Shown here piece by piece: positions 23,552 to 34,620 of a stretch of DNA of 64,000 nt. The notes under the pieces were generated by a model. It worked only from the letters and a program-made list of their open reading frames with translations, did not search any database and had not been told where the DNA came from. This DNA comes from Uloborus plumipes (lineage: Eukaryota; Arthropoda; Arachnida; Araneae; Uloboridae): contig JAXGGA010003888.1 of assembly GCA_038373865.1 (NCBI GenBank), positions 31,899 to 95,898 of the forward strand, written 5' to 3'. The number at the start of each line of letters is the position of its first letter. Position 1 is the stretch's first letter. A program made the translations under genes and the position numbers.

Positions 23552-25158
23552 GTCAGATTTGTCTGGAAATGTTGGCTCAGTATAACCTTACTGTTTCTAT
23601 TGTTTCTAATTTAAATTAAAATTGCCTGAGATTAGAAAATAATTCCATTGAACGAGGCATTAAAATGTTTTATTTATTTATTTATTTATTTTTAATGTTT
23701 TTAATAACTTTTCGAAAACGAAAGTGACGTCTGCATTTAGTTACGTTCGCGAGTAAATATTAAACAAGATATGAATGGATGCTAATTTTATTGTTTAGTT
23801 TGGGACGGTTCTACACGGCTCTTTAATTATGTACCATTTGGCAAAGTGGTTCGACAATCAGTTTCCAGTATAACTTCCATGTTTTCAGGGTTTTCCCTCA
23901 CAGCTACGGTGTTACATATTTGCATTCCATAAATGATTTTCCTTTTTTGACCTTGTCCTCAAGTCACTTAAAGAAATAGTGACCAAAAAAAGGTATAGTT
24001 TTTTATGTACCCAATTTCTTCATTTTAACTTGCTCCACACATATTTGAAAAGTTTTATTGTATTTGATAATATAGAACATGGGGAAAATACCTAAGTATT
24101 GAAAAAGTTATCCAAAATAAGAAATAAAAACTGCTAGATCTACTTAAAATGAATTATTAGTTTAATTCAAAGAGGTCGGGCTGTTTGTTACTTTGAGCCT
24201 TGTCAGGAATGGGATACAAAATAAGTTATTTTAGTAAAAGTAGTATAATTTAAAGTCGTAAAATAAAACTTCTGAATGTTTTTAAATTCTCTCACAGAAC
24301 TTCACAACAATATTACAAGATTTATAATGTGCATTGGATTTGTGTGGTGGATTGTGTTGGTGGACGCCGATTAATTGAATAAGTGGTAAGCTGAATCAGC
24401 TGCTTTGGTGAATTAAATCGTCAAAAGCAACAAATTCCAGCTTCACTAAATTAGTCACTTTATTGAATCACTCGCTTTGTGGGATCGAAACTCTTTGGGA
24501 AAAAAAGTGATTCATATAAGCGGCGGCCGCTGTATTACATTGTGGGACGAGCTGTACAATATTGTAAACTTTTTTTTTTTTAAATAAAGAGTGAGAAACT
24601 CTTTTCATAACCTTGCTAGAAGAGTACAGCGCTGGTCCGTCGTGTGTGGTTTTTTTTTTTTTAGTTCAACTATGCTAAAGAATTTAATGTGGCAAAAAGT
24701 TACTTCAAATGATTGTAATACATTTCAAAGATCCATTACACAAAAAATTCCAAGATTGAGTTGGATTTACAAGAGCGTAGTTTCGACATTAGTCCAACAC
24801 AGTTCAGGCGTTAAATGTACTGTGCTTGTTGAGTGAATACGTATTGATTCCTGCGATGTCTTTTGATTAGTACGTCGTCATTATTAATGGTCAACATATT
24901 CGTGGTTTAGGATTCTACTGGTCATCCCAGGCGTATTTCGCGGTTCCCCCGTAAGTTCGTCCCCGAAAGCGCTGCCGATGATATGTTTTGATACTGAAAC
25001 TTGCGACAACCTGTTGCAAGAGGCGACATGTGTTTAACCTCATTTTCTGCATCGTATCCCACCGAGTCTTTGGCATGCCGAATGGAAACGAGGAACTAGG
25101 TTAAGCTGTTACTTTTTTCTTCCCCGCCGTGACAATCTGAGCAATTTTTTTAAGGCAG
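23552..25158. other. Intergenic; mostly unique sequence
   Basis: It contains a short (ttta)n run near 23670. The 24900-25130 part is GC-richer than its surroundings, with no supported product. Confidence 0.35.
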
Positions 25159-25265
25159 AAGATGCTCATCGCTCCATCTTTGACCACACCTCTAACCTTC
25201 GAAACTGAAACTGTTCAGGATTATGATCGAACTTATCCATGGGGTGTGCCCAATGCGATTATTGT
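25159..25265 (+). CDS. Candidate internal exon, unknown protein
   Basis: A T-rich tract and 'aaggcag' (acceptor-like) precede 107 bp that stay open for 35 codons (KMLIAPSLTTPLTF..., ending DRTYPWGVPNAII). A strong donor-like GTGAGT follows at 25266. The composition is more protein-like than the surrounding AT-rich frames. No family is recognised and no partner exon was found, so this rests only on splice signals and frame. It could be a chance open stretch. Confidence 0.2.
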
Positions 25266-25720
25266 GTGAGTGAAAGTAAAATGATGTGGTTAAAAATCAA
25301 CCAAATAACAGGTAGTATAACGCGCATAGTGTATGGTTGTTTTCAGAAATGAGGAAGATAAACTTCTTATTTTGGTGGCACGAATAAAAAATATTATCAC
25401 TTTCATATAATGTTGAATTTAACTAATTTGATAAACACCAGTATTATTAGCTGAAAAGAAAAAGTCAGTTCAAACCTTTATCAGGAAATATGGGCTACGC
25501 AGCAATAATTCAAAAATTCCATTTAGTCAAACGTTATTGTTTCGAAAAACAGGCACATAGTGAATTGTTATTTTTTGCTGATTTAAAAGAAAATGAAAAA
25601 ATGACTGTCTGTATTTGTTTGAAGTACTAAGGAAACAAATAACAAGAAGTTCTGTCAAGAACTAAACGAGCCTACTTTCCCGTACATCGACATCGGCATT
25701 GTAGCATCTGATCAATATTA
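25266..25720. other. Intergenic, nothing recognised
   Basis: AT-rich. No supported feature. Confidence 0.4.
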
Positions 25721-25993
25721 TCTAATATCTTTAAACGAGCAATTCTTGTATATATATATATATATATTTCGGATTTGGAAAACGGCTCTAACGATTTCGA
25801 TAAAACTTGGTATTTAGATGGAGTTTTGGTTTCTGAGTTCATCTACGTCGGCGTTTTTTCTGTAAAAACGCCAGTTTTCACAAAAAACCCCATTTTTTGT
25901 GCCTTCATTAAGTAACTTTGAGACGCTTTCTTTATCGCCATTTTCTTTATCTAATATCTATCTAATATCTTTAAACGAGCAATTCTTGTATAT

Positions 25994-26028
<35 letters not shown>

Positions 26029-26346
26029 TCGGATCTCGAAAACGGCTCTAACGATTTCAATAAAAGTTTGTATTTAGATAGAGTTTTGGTTTCTGAGTTC
26101 ATCTACGTCGGCGTTTTTTCTGTAAAAACGCGAGTTTTCACAAAAAACCCGTTTTTTTTTGTGCCTTCATTGAAAGTTTGAGAAGCTTTTATTTCGCCAT
26201 TTTCTTTATAATTACTTTCATTGTTACTGTTTCTTAGCAACCCACGTGTAATTATAACAATGGATTTCATATTTAATCACATCAGCGCGAGTTTAAATTT
26301 TATGGTGTTTGGCAACGTTAAATTGTTATTGTTGTTGAAACGTTAA
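25721..26346 (+). repeat. R4 dispersed repeat, two head-to-tail copies
   Basis: Copy 1 (25721-25950) and copy 2 (25961-26346) both start 'tctaatatctttaaacgagc', followed by a microsatellite ((ta)n in copy 1, (ttta)n in copy 2). Both then continue 'aaaacggctctaacgatttc' and 'gttcatctacgtcggcg'. Copy 2 continues to 'gttgttgaaacgttaaag', as does copy 3. The pattern of TC starts with internal microsatellites recalls non-autonomous Helitrons, but the 3' hairpin was not verified. Confidence 0.7.
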
Positions 26347-26653
26347 AGCAGGGCTTCACTAGATAAGTGTCTTATACAGGCTGTTTCATTTATTCAAAAG
26401 CCAAGGAATAAAAGCAGTGATGATTGTCCACCGACATCTGTTGAATTTTATGGTAACTTACATTATATAAAAATCAGATTACTTTTTACTTTTCAAGTAC
26501 GATTTCAAAATTGAGTATAAAAGTGTGATAGTTCGCTTTAAAATACTTTTTTTCCTCCTCAAGAGTGTTTAGTAAGATATTTCAGGTAAAAAATCAATAA
26601 ATATGAAATTCAATTTTCTTAAAATATTAAGTTTCGAAACAAAATTACATCTA

Positions 26654-27012
26654 TCTAATATATTTAGACGAGCAATTTCGGTATATATATATTAATATTT
26701 CGGATCTCGAAAACGGCTCTAACGATTTTGATAAAATTTTGTCTTTAGATAAAGTTTTGGTTTTTGAGTTCATCTACATCTGCGTTTTTTATGTAAAAAC
26801 GCGGTTTTTTGTGCCTTCATTAAAAGTTTGACGAGCTTTCTTTCGCTATTTTCTTTATGATTACTCTTATTGTTACTGTTCACAGCAACCACGTTTTATT
26901 ATAACAATGGATTTCATATTTAATCACATCAGCGTAAATTTAAATTTTTATGGTATTTTTCAAATGAGTTTTGGCAACACGTTAGAATTATTATTGTTTT
27001 TGAAATTTAAAG
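26654..27012 (+). repeat. R4 dispersed repeat, copy 3
   Basis: Starts 'tctaatatatttagacgagc' and follows copies 1 and 2 through 'cggctctaacgattt' and 'gttcatctacatctgcg' to 'tttttgaaatttaaag'. It is more diverged and has a short (ta)n in place of the longer microsatellites. Confidence 0.7.
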
Positions 27013-27043
27013 AAGATCAATCAAAATAAAGTTAAAATTGGGT

Positions 27044-27340
27044 GTGGGCCGCGGTAGTCCGATCGGTTAGTCGTCGGACTCGTAACCGGAGGGTCCCGGG
27101 CCGATCATATAGAGGAAGCCCAGCCGATAAAAGATACACCGTCTTCATTAATGATGGCTGAGGGACGTTAAAAATGTTCGTGGTCATAAAATCCTCCAAG
27201 TGAAACAATACCTCTGGGAGATGCTGGGCCAAGGGTTTGCTCTGCCCTAGGGCCTGGTTCAAAAATGAACAAAGCGCTCTTCAGGGCCCCATCCCGGTTA
27301 AACCACGAGTTGTGGTATGTACGGGGGGAACCTTGAAGTG
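27044..27340 (+). mobile_element. tRNA-derived SINE
   Basis: The head 'ggccgcggtagtccgatcggttagtcg' resembles an A box and D-arm. It is followed by 'gactcgtaaccggagggtccc', an anticodon-stem-like and degenerate B-box region. A roughly 220-bp body follows with GC-rich blocks and an A-rich tail near 27340. The tRNA part is decayed at the B box (gggccgatc in place of ggttcgatc). No clean target duplication was found. It differs from the pair at 18.5-19.0 kb. Confidence 0.6.
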
Positions 27341-29072
27341 TGAAGTAAAATGAAAGTCAAAACCAACTGGAACAAAATGCGTACTGGAGAACAGGGACTA
27401 TGCATCCATTCTCATCAACACCTTCCGCGTCTTCGGCGCCAAATGAAACGAAATTGCGTGTGATTTTATGGTGAGCATGCAGGGTTGCCAACTACTACGC
27501 ATTTAGCGTAGTAACTACGCATTCATCCAGCTTACTACGCACTACGCAAGGAGAAGCAAATTCTATGCATTCCTTGAACAATCATATAAACTAAAGATTT
27601 TTTTTTTGTTCCTTGTGTATTGAATGTCCTTTCATCGGTTGGCCCAGATGATGCTTTTTTGAGTCGATTCCAAGATCATTTCGCATGGCATCTTCCGTTT
27701 CAAAGGAATGCTAAACACGCGCCACTACACAAGTCATCCACTCTACTCCTGAGCGAATCGATGATGTAATCGGAGCGATGACGTCACCGGAGCTGTTTCT
27801 CTCACGGTAGGAAAAACTGTGCGGCGCGCAAAGTCTTCATCCTGATTGGATAGTGAACTTGGATGTTGTTGGAGGGTCATTCCATTTTAAATCAACAAAT
27901 TTTCAAAAAAGTTGTTGCATCACCATTTTTGATTTTGATGAAAATTTGCATGTGTATTCCTTTTACTTCCCAGAGCTCAAAATAGTGTTCATTTTATTTT
28001 TAAAAAATTTACCCTTTGATATATAGGCCCTTTTTGTTGTTGGCAACAGCGAAAATCGGGCGTTTTGATGCTTTGTCTTATGAACTATAACTTTTTTTCT
28101 ATCAAAGATTTTGAGCTCAACTATAGCTCATTGGAAAGCTAAGAAAAAGATCTTTTTATATATGCTATTAATAAATTTCAGATTTAAAAAAAATATTTGT
28201 TTTTTCAAGGTCAAAGTCCACGACGAAAATGACATTTTTTACTACTTTCGAACATTAAAAAACCCATGAAGGGTTCAAAGTAACAAGCCGATTTTTTCAC
28301 CATATATTCATAGTCATGGTTACTTACTGTATAAAAAAAATTGGCTTGTTATTCCACCCCCTTTATGAGATATGCTCCCCCAAAGTTGTAATTTTTTTAA
28401 AAAATCCAATTTTCAACGCTAAAAAAATGCATGTGGGGGGCAAGATAAAAATTTTTTTACATGTGGTATTTTAAGTACTGTTTACCAGCTTTCTAATAAA
28501 ACAAAAGTTGCTTTGTTATTCAAAGGCGTTTGGCAGATATAAGGGACTGAACTTTCAAAAAATTGCACAAAAACAACACGATTATTTTCATTTTTTTAAA
28601 TCTTTTTTTTTATTTAAATGTAATTATATACCTTATTCTTTGCCTTAAATGCTAAAAAAAGACTAAGAAGAGCAATGAAGAAACATATTTAAAGTTTAAT
28701 AAGATAATTTAATATTTTTAACACCTGGGAATATAGAATACCACTAAACTTGTCTGATTTTTAAACATCTGATTGCTACCTACAACAGGACTGAGCATTT
28801 CTCAACTTGTCCAGGTTTGTTCCTACCATGTGGTAATCCTTGTTCTGACTTGCTCTCACATGTGTATCTTAGTTGTCTTTCAAATTCTGAAAGAAGTAGG
28901 TTGTTGAGCTAGTGTTTCTGCTGTAAAATCTTGTGAAGCTGATGTGATTTCTTTTCATTTCAAGTTCATTCATATTCACAGAATGTTTTGTTAAAGGTAA
29001 AAGAAGAAATTCTTTAGAATCCTTAAATATAAATTTAAATTTGTCTTTTTGCATGTAAACTGTGAATAAGTT

Positions 29073-29342
29073 ATGGATAACCCTAAATGCTCCATAGGAG
29101 TTTTTGAGAATGATGATAGTAATATTTTAAGTTACAGTAGGCAGTCTACTGTAAATAGTATTTCTGAGTACAGTGATGATGATAAAACTTTACTGCACCT
29201 GAGAACTAGGTGTAAAACTATTGAAACTTTGTACCTACCAGCAAGAAGTTCCATAAAGGTGGCAAAACTTGGCAAGAAATTTTTTTGCATGGTAGGTACA
29301 AACAGTTTCAATAGTTTTACACCCAGTACTCAGGTGCAGTAA
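29073..29342 (+). CDS. Unknown acidic ORF in left palindrome arm (MDNPKCSIGVFEND...)
   Basis: Eighty-nine codons that begin MDNPKCSIGVFENDD and include a serine/aspartate-rich stretch SISEYSDDDKTLLHL. The frame crosses the palindrome centre, so its last 35 or so residues come from the loop and the start of the opposite arm. The family is not recognised. The start is preserved at 29459 on the other strand. Acidic, serine-rich N-termini are common in transposon proteins, but that is not diagnostic. It may be a captured first exon. Confidence 0.3.
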   Translation: MDNPKCSIGVFENDDSNILSYSRQSTVNSISEYSDDDKTLLHLRTRCKTIETLYLPARSSIKVAKLGKKFFCMVGTNSFNSFTPSTQVQ

Positions 29343-29459
29343 AGTTTTATCATCATCACTGTACTCGGAAATACTATTTACAGTAGACTGCCTACGGTAA
29401 CTTAAAATATTACAATCATCATTCTCAAAAACTCCTATGGAGCATTTAGGGTTATCCAT
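29235..29459 (-). CDS. Mirror copy of the MDNPKCSIGVFEND ORF in right arm
   Basis: Seventy-four codons from 29459 on the minus strand, nearly identical over the first 50 to the frame at 29073. The two copies diverge where each crosses the loop. Outward of each start lies another mirrored open stretch with NMNELEMKRNHISF (minus 28869-29054, and its plus-strand counterpart near 29500-29660). Same uncertainty as its partner. Confidence 0.3.
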   Translation of the reverse strand: MDNPKCSIGVFENDDCNILSYRRQSTVNSISEYSDDDKTLLHLSTGCKTIETVCTYHAKKFLAKFCHLYGTSCW

Positions 29460-31279
29460 AACTTATTCACAGTTTACATGTAGAAAGACAAATTTAAATT
29501 TATATTTAAGGATTCTAAAGAATTTCTTCTTTTACCTTTAACAAAACATTCTGTGAATATGAATGAACTTGAAATGAAAAGAAATCACATCAGCTTCACA
29601 AGATTTTACAGCAGAAACACTAGCTCAACAACCTACTTCTTTCAGAATTTGAAAGACAACTAAGATACACATGTGAGAGCAAGTCAGAACAAGGATGACC
29701 ACATGGTATGAACAAACCTGGACAAGTTGAGAAATGCTCAGTCCTGTTGTAGGTAGCAATCAGATGTTTAAAAATCAGACAAGTTTAGTGGTATTCTATA
29801 TTCCCAGGTGTTACAAATATTAAATTATCTTATTAAACTTTAAATATGTTTCTTCATTGCCCTTCTTAGTCTTTTTTTAGCATTTAAGGCAAAGAATAAG
29901 GCATATAATTACATTTAAATAAAAAAAAAGATTTAAAAAAATGAAAATAATCGTGTTGTTTTTGTGCAATTTTTTGAAAGTTCAGTCCCTTATATCTGCC
30001 AAACGCCTTTGAATAACAAAGCAACTTTTGTTTTATTAGAAAGCTGGTAAAAAGTACTTAAAATACCACATGTAAAAATTTTTTTATCTTGCCCCCCACA
30101 TGCATTTTTTTAGCGTTGAAAATTGGATTTTTTAAAAAATGTACAACTTTGGGGGGGCATATCTCATAAAGGGGGTGGAATAACAAGCCAATTTTTTTTA
30201 AACAGTAAGTAACCATGACTATAAATATATGATGGAAAAATCGGCTTGTTACTTTGAACCCTTCATGGGTTTTTTAATGTTCGAAAGTAGTAAAAAATGT
30301 CATTTTCGTCGTGAACTTTGACCTTGAAAAAATAAGTATTTTTTTTTAATCTGAAATTTATTGATAGCATATATAAAAAGATCTTTTTCTTAGCTTTCCA
30401 ATGAGCTATAGTTGAGCTCAAAATCTTTGATAGAAAAAAAGTTATAGTTCATAAGGCAAAGCATCAAAACGCCCGATTTTCGCTGTTGCCAACAACAAAA
30501 AGGGCCTATATATCAAAGGGTAAATTTTTTAAAAATAAAATGAACACTATTTTGAGCTCTGGGAAGTAAAAGGAATACACATGCAAATTTTCATCAAAAT
30601 CAAAAATGATGATGCGCACCCCATTTGTTGATTTAAAATGGAATTACCCTGTATGAATACTTGGAATGAACTTAGCACTGAAACTCGGAATGCTTAATGA
30701 ATTGAAAAAATAAGTATGATTCATCATAACAACAAATCATGTTATTTGAAGGAATTTCCCGATGAACTAGCAGCTTAAGCAAACCAGGCAACCTTACATT
30801 GTTATTAAAACAATCTTCATAAGATAAAATATTTCACTTTTTGTTTTTCTTTATTTAATCCTGTTGTGTTACTAAATTAAATAAAAGAATGAAAGTCTGA
30901 ATTTGGATCAAAAATTCCTTTTGGAAATTTGTTTGCCAAGTTTTTCTGTGAATTTGCTGTCATTTGACAAATTTTCAGTTTGACTTGTTTTTAAAGAAAC
31001 TCAGACTGCAGAACAGTATAATCAACATTATCTATTAATAATTTAAAAAACTGAAATACCATTTCCTGCAATTGTTTTATGTGAAGAATTTGTTTAAAAT
31101 TGGGATTTTTTTTTGAAATTGTTTTTTGTAAAGAACAGATTTAAGCATATTGGCCTATAATGGTTGGGGAGGGAGGATTTTTGAACCGCGCTAGACTACA
31201 CTTAAGCTTTGGAAACTACACTTTTTTTTCCTTCTGACTACACATAGCTCCCAAATAAGGTTGGCAGCCCTGAGCATGG

Positions 31280-31477
31280 ATAAAATAAGGTTGTGTTATT
31301 AAAACAAATTACGGCTGTTTTAAATGCGTAATTGCAACAAGTACTTCGCAATCTAAACAAGTACTTCGCATTTTAGCAAAAAAGACAAGTTTACAAACCT
31401 CTTTTTTCTTTACCGAGCGGGCTCGGTCCCCTGGTACTCTTGATTATCTGAGACTGAAAATTATGTGAAACATACCT
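31280..31477. other. Spacer between hAT element and R2 copy A
   Basis: Contains a small direct repeat 'aagtacttcgca' (about 31340 and 31360) and a GC-rich hairpin 'ccgagcgggctcgg' near 31413. Confidence 0.4.
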
Positions 31478-32848
31478 TTTTAGCACTTACAGCTGATTTC
31501 TAAAAGCAAAATATACCCCTCTTATCAGAGACACGTAAAAAGTAAATAAACAAGTAAAAAAAGTTTTGTCGCACCTTTTAAAAAATGTAACTGTTATAGC
31601 TCTTCCGTAGAAAAATTCTACAAGCACATTTTATCAAAGAAAGAAAATAAAACTCGTTCGTTAATAAAATGTCTCGAATTTCAATTTTAATCCGTTGCCA
31701 GTTGTTAAATATAAATAAAGAATAAAATGCTCTCATGAATGGAAAATTTTTGTTAACAAAAAAGAAAAATCGTCTGCCAAAAAAATATAATGATAAATTA
31801 AACAAAACAAATAAATAAATAAACAAAAAATCGTCTGCCCAGTCGGTCATTTTTTTCTGAGCCTGCATTTCCGCCATGTTTGCGGAGTCGGAATCAGAGT
31901 CATCAAAGAAGATTATTTAGAAAAATACTTTACAATACAATATTTATCAAAACCATTTTCTTACAAAGTTAGTTTGAAGAAAATCTGCCTTTAAGTTCAA
32001 AATCAACATTCAATTTAAATTTCCTCGTAGGCGCTCATGTTAAAAAATATTTCTGAACGGTTCATCATTGAACGAAAAATGGTTCAAATTGAAAAGTGAA
32101 ATATGGGAATGAATCTCTTCGAGATCTTTCGAACAAAAAAAAGTTTATTCAATTTGGACGGTTCACTTAAAAGTTATTAGGTGGGCAAAGGTTGCTTGAA
32201 CGGTTCAATGTTGAACGAAAAAATGTTCAAATTGAAAATTTAAATACGGTAATGAAGTATCCTTGCCGAGATCTTTCGAACCAAAAAAAAAGTTTGTTTA
32301 AATCGGACTGTTCACTCAAAAAAAATTAGGGGTGAGAGCTTGTTTGAACGGTTCAATGTTGAACAAAAAATTGTTCAAATCGGAAATTTAAAAACGGGAA
32401 TGAAATCTTCTTGATAAGATCTTTTTAACAAAAAAAAGTTTGTTCAAATCGGACTGTTCACTAAAAAGTTAGTATCGCGGGGTAGGTTGTTTGAACGGCT
32501 CAAAGTTAAACCAAAAATTTTTCAAATCGAAAAATCAAATATGGGAATGAGCTGTACTCGCCGAGATCTTTCCAACAAAAAAAATTTCGTTCAAATCGGA
32601 ATGTTCATTCAAAAGTTATTAGGGGGGTTGGGACAGACAGACCGATCGACTGACACACAAATTCCCCATCTCAATACCCTACTTTCAAATTTTTAATTTT
32701 TCGATATTTATTTCATTTTTTTGTTTGACCTTTTTTTTTTTTTTTTGACTTGGCGATATTTTTTGAACTTGGCGATACTTTTTAGATGCATTAAGCCACT
32801 TTTAATGCTTTTTTCGTCTGTTTTATTTTTAACGGGAAAGTAGGTTAA
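31478..32848 (+). repeat. R2 dispersed repeat, copy A
   Basis: Matches 61659-63283 in reverse orientation across its length. Shared parts include 'aagttttgtcgcacctttt', the 'catgtttgcggagtcggaatcagag' block, a tandem array, and a terminal block 'cttggcgatatttttt...aacgggaaagtagg'. The ends show no inverted repeat or target duplication that I can define. Short frames inside are by-products of the array. Confidence 0.85.
32056..32640 (+). repeat. Four tandem units (about 145 bp) inside R2 copy A
   Basis: Units begin 'gaacggttca' at about 32056, 32198, 32346 and 32493 and contain 'gttcaaat', 'agatcttt.gaacaaaaaa' and 'ttcactcaaaa'. Copy B has five units, so the array length varies between copies. 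Confidence 0.8.
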
Positions 32849-33011
32849 AAAATGGATCTTTAAGAAATATTATTTATGCTAAAATAAACTGTGGTTTTAA
32901 TGTAATAGAATAACTGGTTTAAAATCCTTTTATGAGCTCAGGTTGTTTATTCTTAGAAATTTGGACTAAAAATTACCCGATAAAAAAAGTTAACTAAAAG
33001 CGACCAAACTT

Positions 33012-33092
33012 ATAGCAGGATCAAACACACGATCTTCACGTTTTTAACACAACGCGCGATCCAACCACGCCACTGTACCTAACTATTTAGAC
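33012..33092 (-). other. tRNA-like sequence, probably SINE relic
   Basis: Read on the minus strand: 'tggcgtggttgga' (A-box-like) followed about 38 nt later by 'gtgtttgatcc' (B-box-like), spaced as in a tRNA. Arm pairing is poor, so a functional tRNA is unlikely. Confidence 0.35.
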
Positions 33093-33690
33093 ACTATCAA
33101 TTAAATTAATGTGCAATATAAAAAACAGAAAAAGCGATTGTTTTCGACACAAAAGCAAACTACTTGTTGACATTGGGTCTATTTTTCCTCAGAACCTCAG
33201 AAACCGGCACCATAAGCTTTAAAATGAGGTGAAAATCGTGGAATTTGATAAAGAAATGAGAAAGTTTTGACTTGGTAAAGACAAATGGCTAGAGTAATAA
33301 TATAGGTAAGATATGTGTACTTATTTTTTACGAAATAAGATTAATATTTACAACACATAACTAAATTGATAATCAACAGTAATTGAGTGTTGATATAAAA
33401 AGTAACTGAATTCAGAATTTGAAATAGAATTTGATTATTTTACTTTGAACCTTTTTGTTGCTTCATGAACATAAACTCATCTTTATTGTATCTCAAATGC
33501 CTTTTTTTTTTTTTTTTTTGTAACAACGTCATAACTTCTTTAATACGTCATCAAACTGTAAATGTAAGGTATCATTTTAAAAGTCTTGACTCGCTTTCGT
33601 CTGAAAACTAATCACACTTCAGATTTTTCCAAATACAAAAACAGCTCCTGAAAAACCGAATAGCTTATTTCAATTAAATTTCAAACCCGC
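33093..33690. other. Intergenic, nothing recognised
   Basis: AT-rich with a T17 run near 33505. Confidence 0.35.
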
Positions 33691-33692
33691 TG

Positions 33693-33768
33693 TTTTCGGA
33701 TAGCTGAATGGGTAGAGCGTTTAGCTTGCAACCAAACGATTCAAGGTTTAAGTCCGTTTTCGTGTTTT
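33693..33768 (+). other. tRNA-like sequence, probably SINE relic
   Basis: 'tagctgaatgggtagagcg' resembles an A box and D-arm. An anticodon-loop-like 'cttgcaa' and a weak B box 'aggtttaagtcc' follow at normal spacing. The acceptor stem does not close, so a decayed tRNA or SINE head is likelier than a working tRNA. Confidence 0.4.
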
Positions 33769-33960
33769 TATATCATTTTTAAACCATGCATTTTTCGGAT
33801 TACACACCTAAAGTGTTGGAATTAATGCAGCAGGAATGCTCTCCACTTTTAATTTATTTATTTTTTTATTTTTATTTCTTTTAAATTAACCACTATGTGT
33901 ATGACATCTGAGGGGTAACTCAAACTACTCTGTTACTGTAAAAAGAGGTTTTTATATACA

Positions 33961-34620
33961 TACTAGCTCCGTGGCCCGACTCTGCCCGGTATACCTTGAG
34001 AATAAAATTTATGTCGAGTAACGCGTGTCTATAAAAGGCTCGATTAGATTAAAGTCGTCATTTTGTGCAGTACGAAAAATGAATCAATCGCCAAAAAAGT
34101 TTTAAATCCCCGCCACAGGAAAAGCAAAGGCAGGAATTTTATTTGTTTATGTTCAAGAACAAAATGGTAACACCTTTTTGTTATCAATAATTTATTTCAC
34201 GCTATTTAATTTCTTTCACGTTCGTAGACGATTTTCATAAATCAAATTTAAAATGGATATCGTATTTTTTCTCAGGGTGGAGAAAGCAATTAGTAGTTTT
34301 GAAAACCACTGAAAGGAAACTTTTCTAAAAGGTATTTTTTGTGTTCTTTCGAATGAGACCTAGAACGAGAAGATCCGATAAGTATTTCGCTAGATAGAGC
34401 CATTTTGAAGTAGAAAGAGCCATTTTGAAATCCTTTATTCGAAATTCAAACGGATCGGTTCTTTTTTCCAATTCAAAAACCACCCTATGATCTTTCCCGG
34501 GTGCCCAAGTATCGCCCTGCCAAATTTCGTCCAGGTCCGAAGTAAAACTTTTTCGGATAGATTTTTTATTAACGCATGCGGAATACGTTAATCTATACAA
34601 AACGTTAAACGTTTAGTATA
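33961..34620. repeat. Possible dispersed repeat
   Basis: Begins 'tagctccgtggcccgactctg', which resembles the start of repeats I loosely associate with arthropod genomes. The minus-strand 91-codon frame (34325-34600) has no recognised domain. There is only one copy in the window, so this is weak. Confidence 0.2.

Larger units (their letters stand above)
27873..30650. mobile_element. 2.8-kb near-perfect palindrome (foldback element)
   Basis: The two halves are inverted copies around about 29262, with only scattered differences. The tips are AGGGTCATTCCATTTT and (inverted) AGGGTAATTCCATTTT. The innermost part carries the same short reading frame in both arms, pointing inward, and only a few tens of bases separate the arms. 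No target duplication could be defined. The very high arm identity implies recent formation or ongoing gene conversion. Its AGGGTCATTCC start recurs at about 63285. Confidence 0.85.
27481..31271. mobile_element. hAT element with 8-bp duplication, carrying a nested palindrome
   Basis: Ends AGGGTTGCCAAC and (inverted) AGGGCTGCCAAC lie next to GAGCATGC (27473-27480) and GAGCATGG (31272-31279), an 8-bp target duplication with one mismatch. Both features are typical of hAT elements. Of the 3.79 kb, about 2.78 kb is a foldback element at 27873-30650. The remaining hAT sequence (about 390 bp left and 620 bp right) has no recognisable transposase, so it was probably already non-autonomous. Confidence 0.8.

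Noticed and set aside
25159..25265. Assignment of the candidate exon to a septin because of a YPWG motif
   Set aside because: Septins have a YPWG motif in their G domain, but the surrounding residues here do not match that context, so no family name is given.
33693..33768. Functional tRNA gene
   Set aside because: The A box and loop look tRNA-like, but the acceptor stem does not pair and the B box is degenerate.
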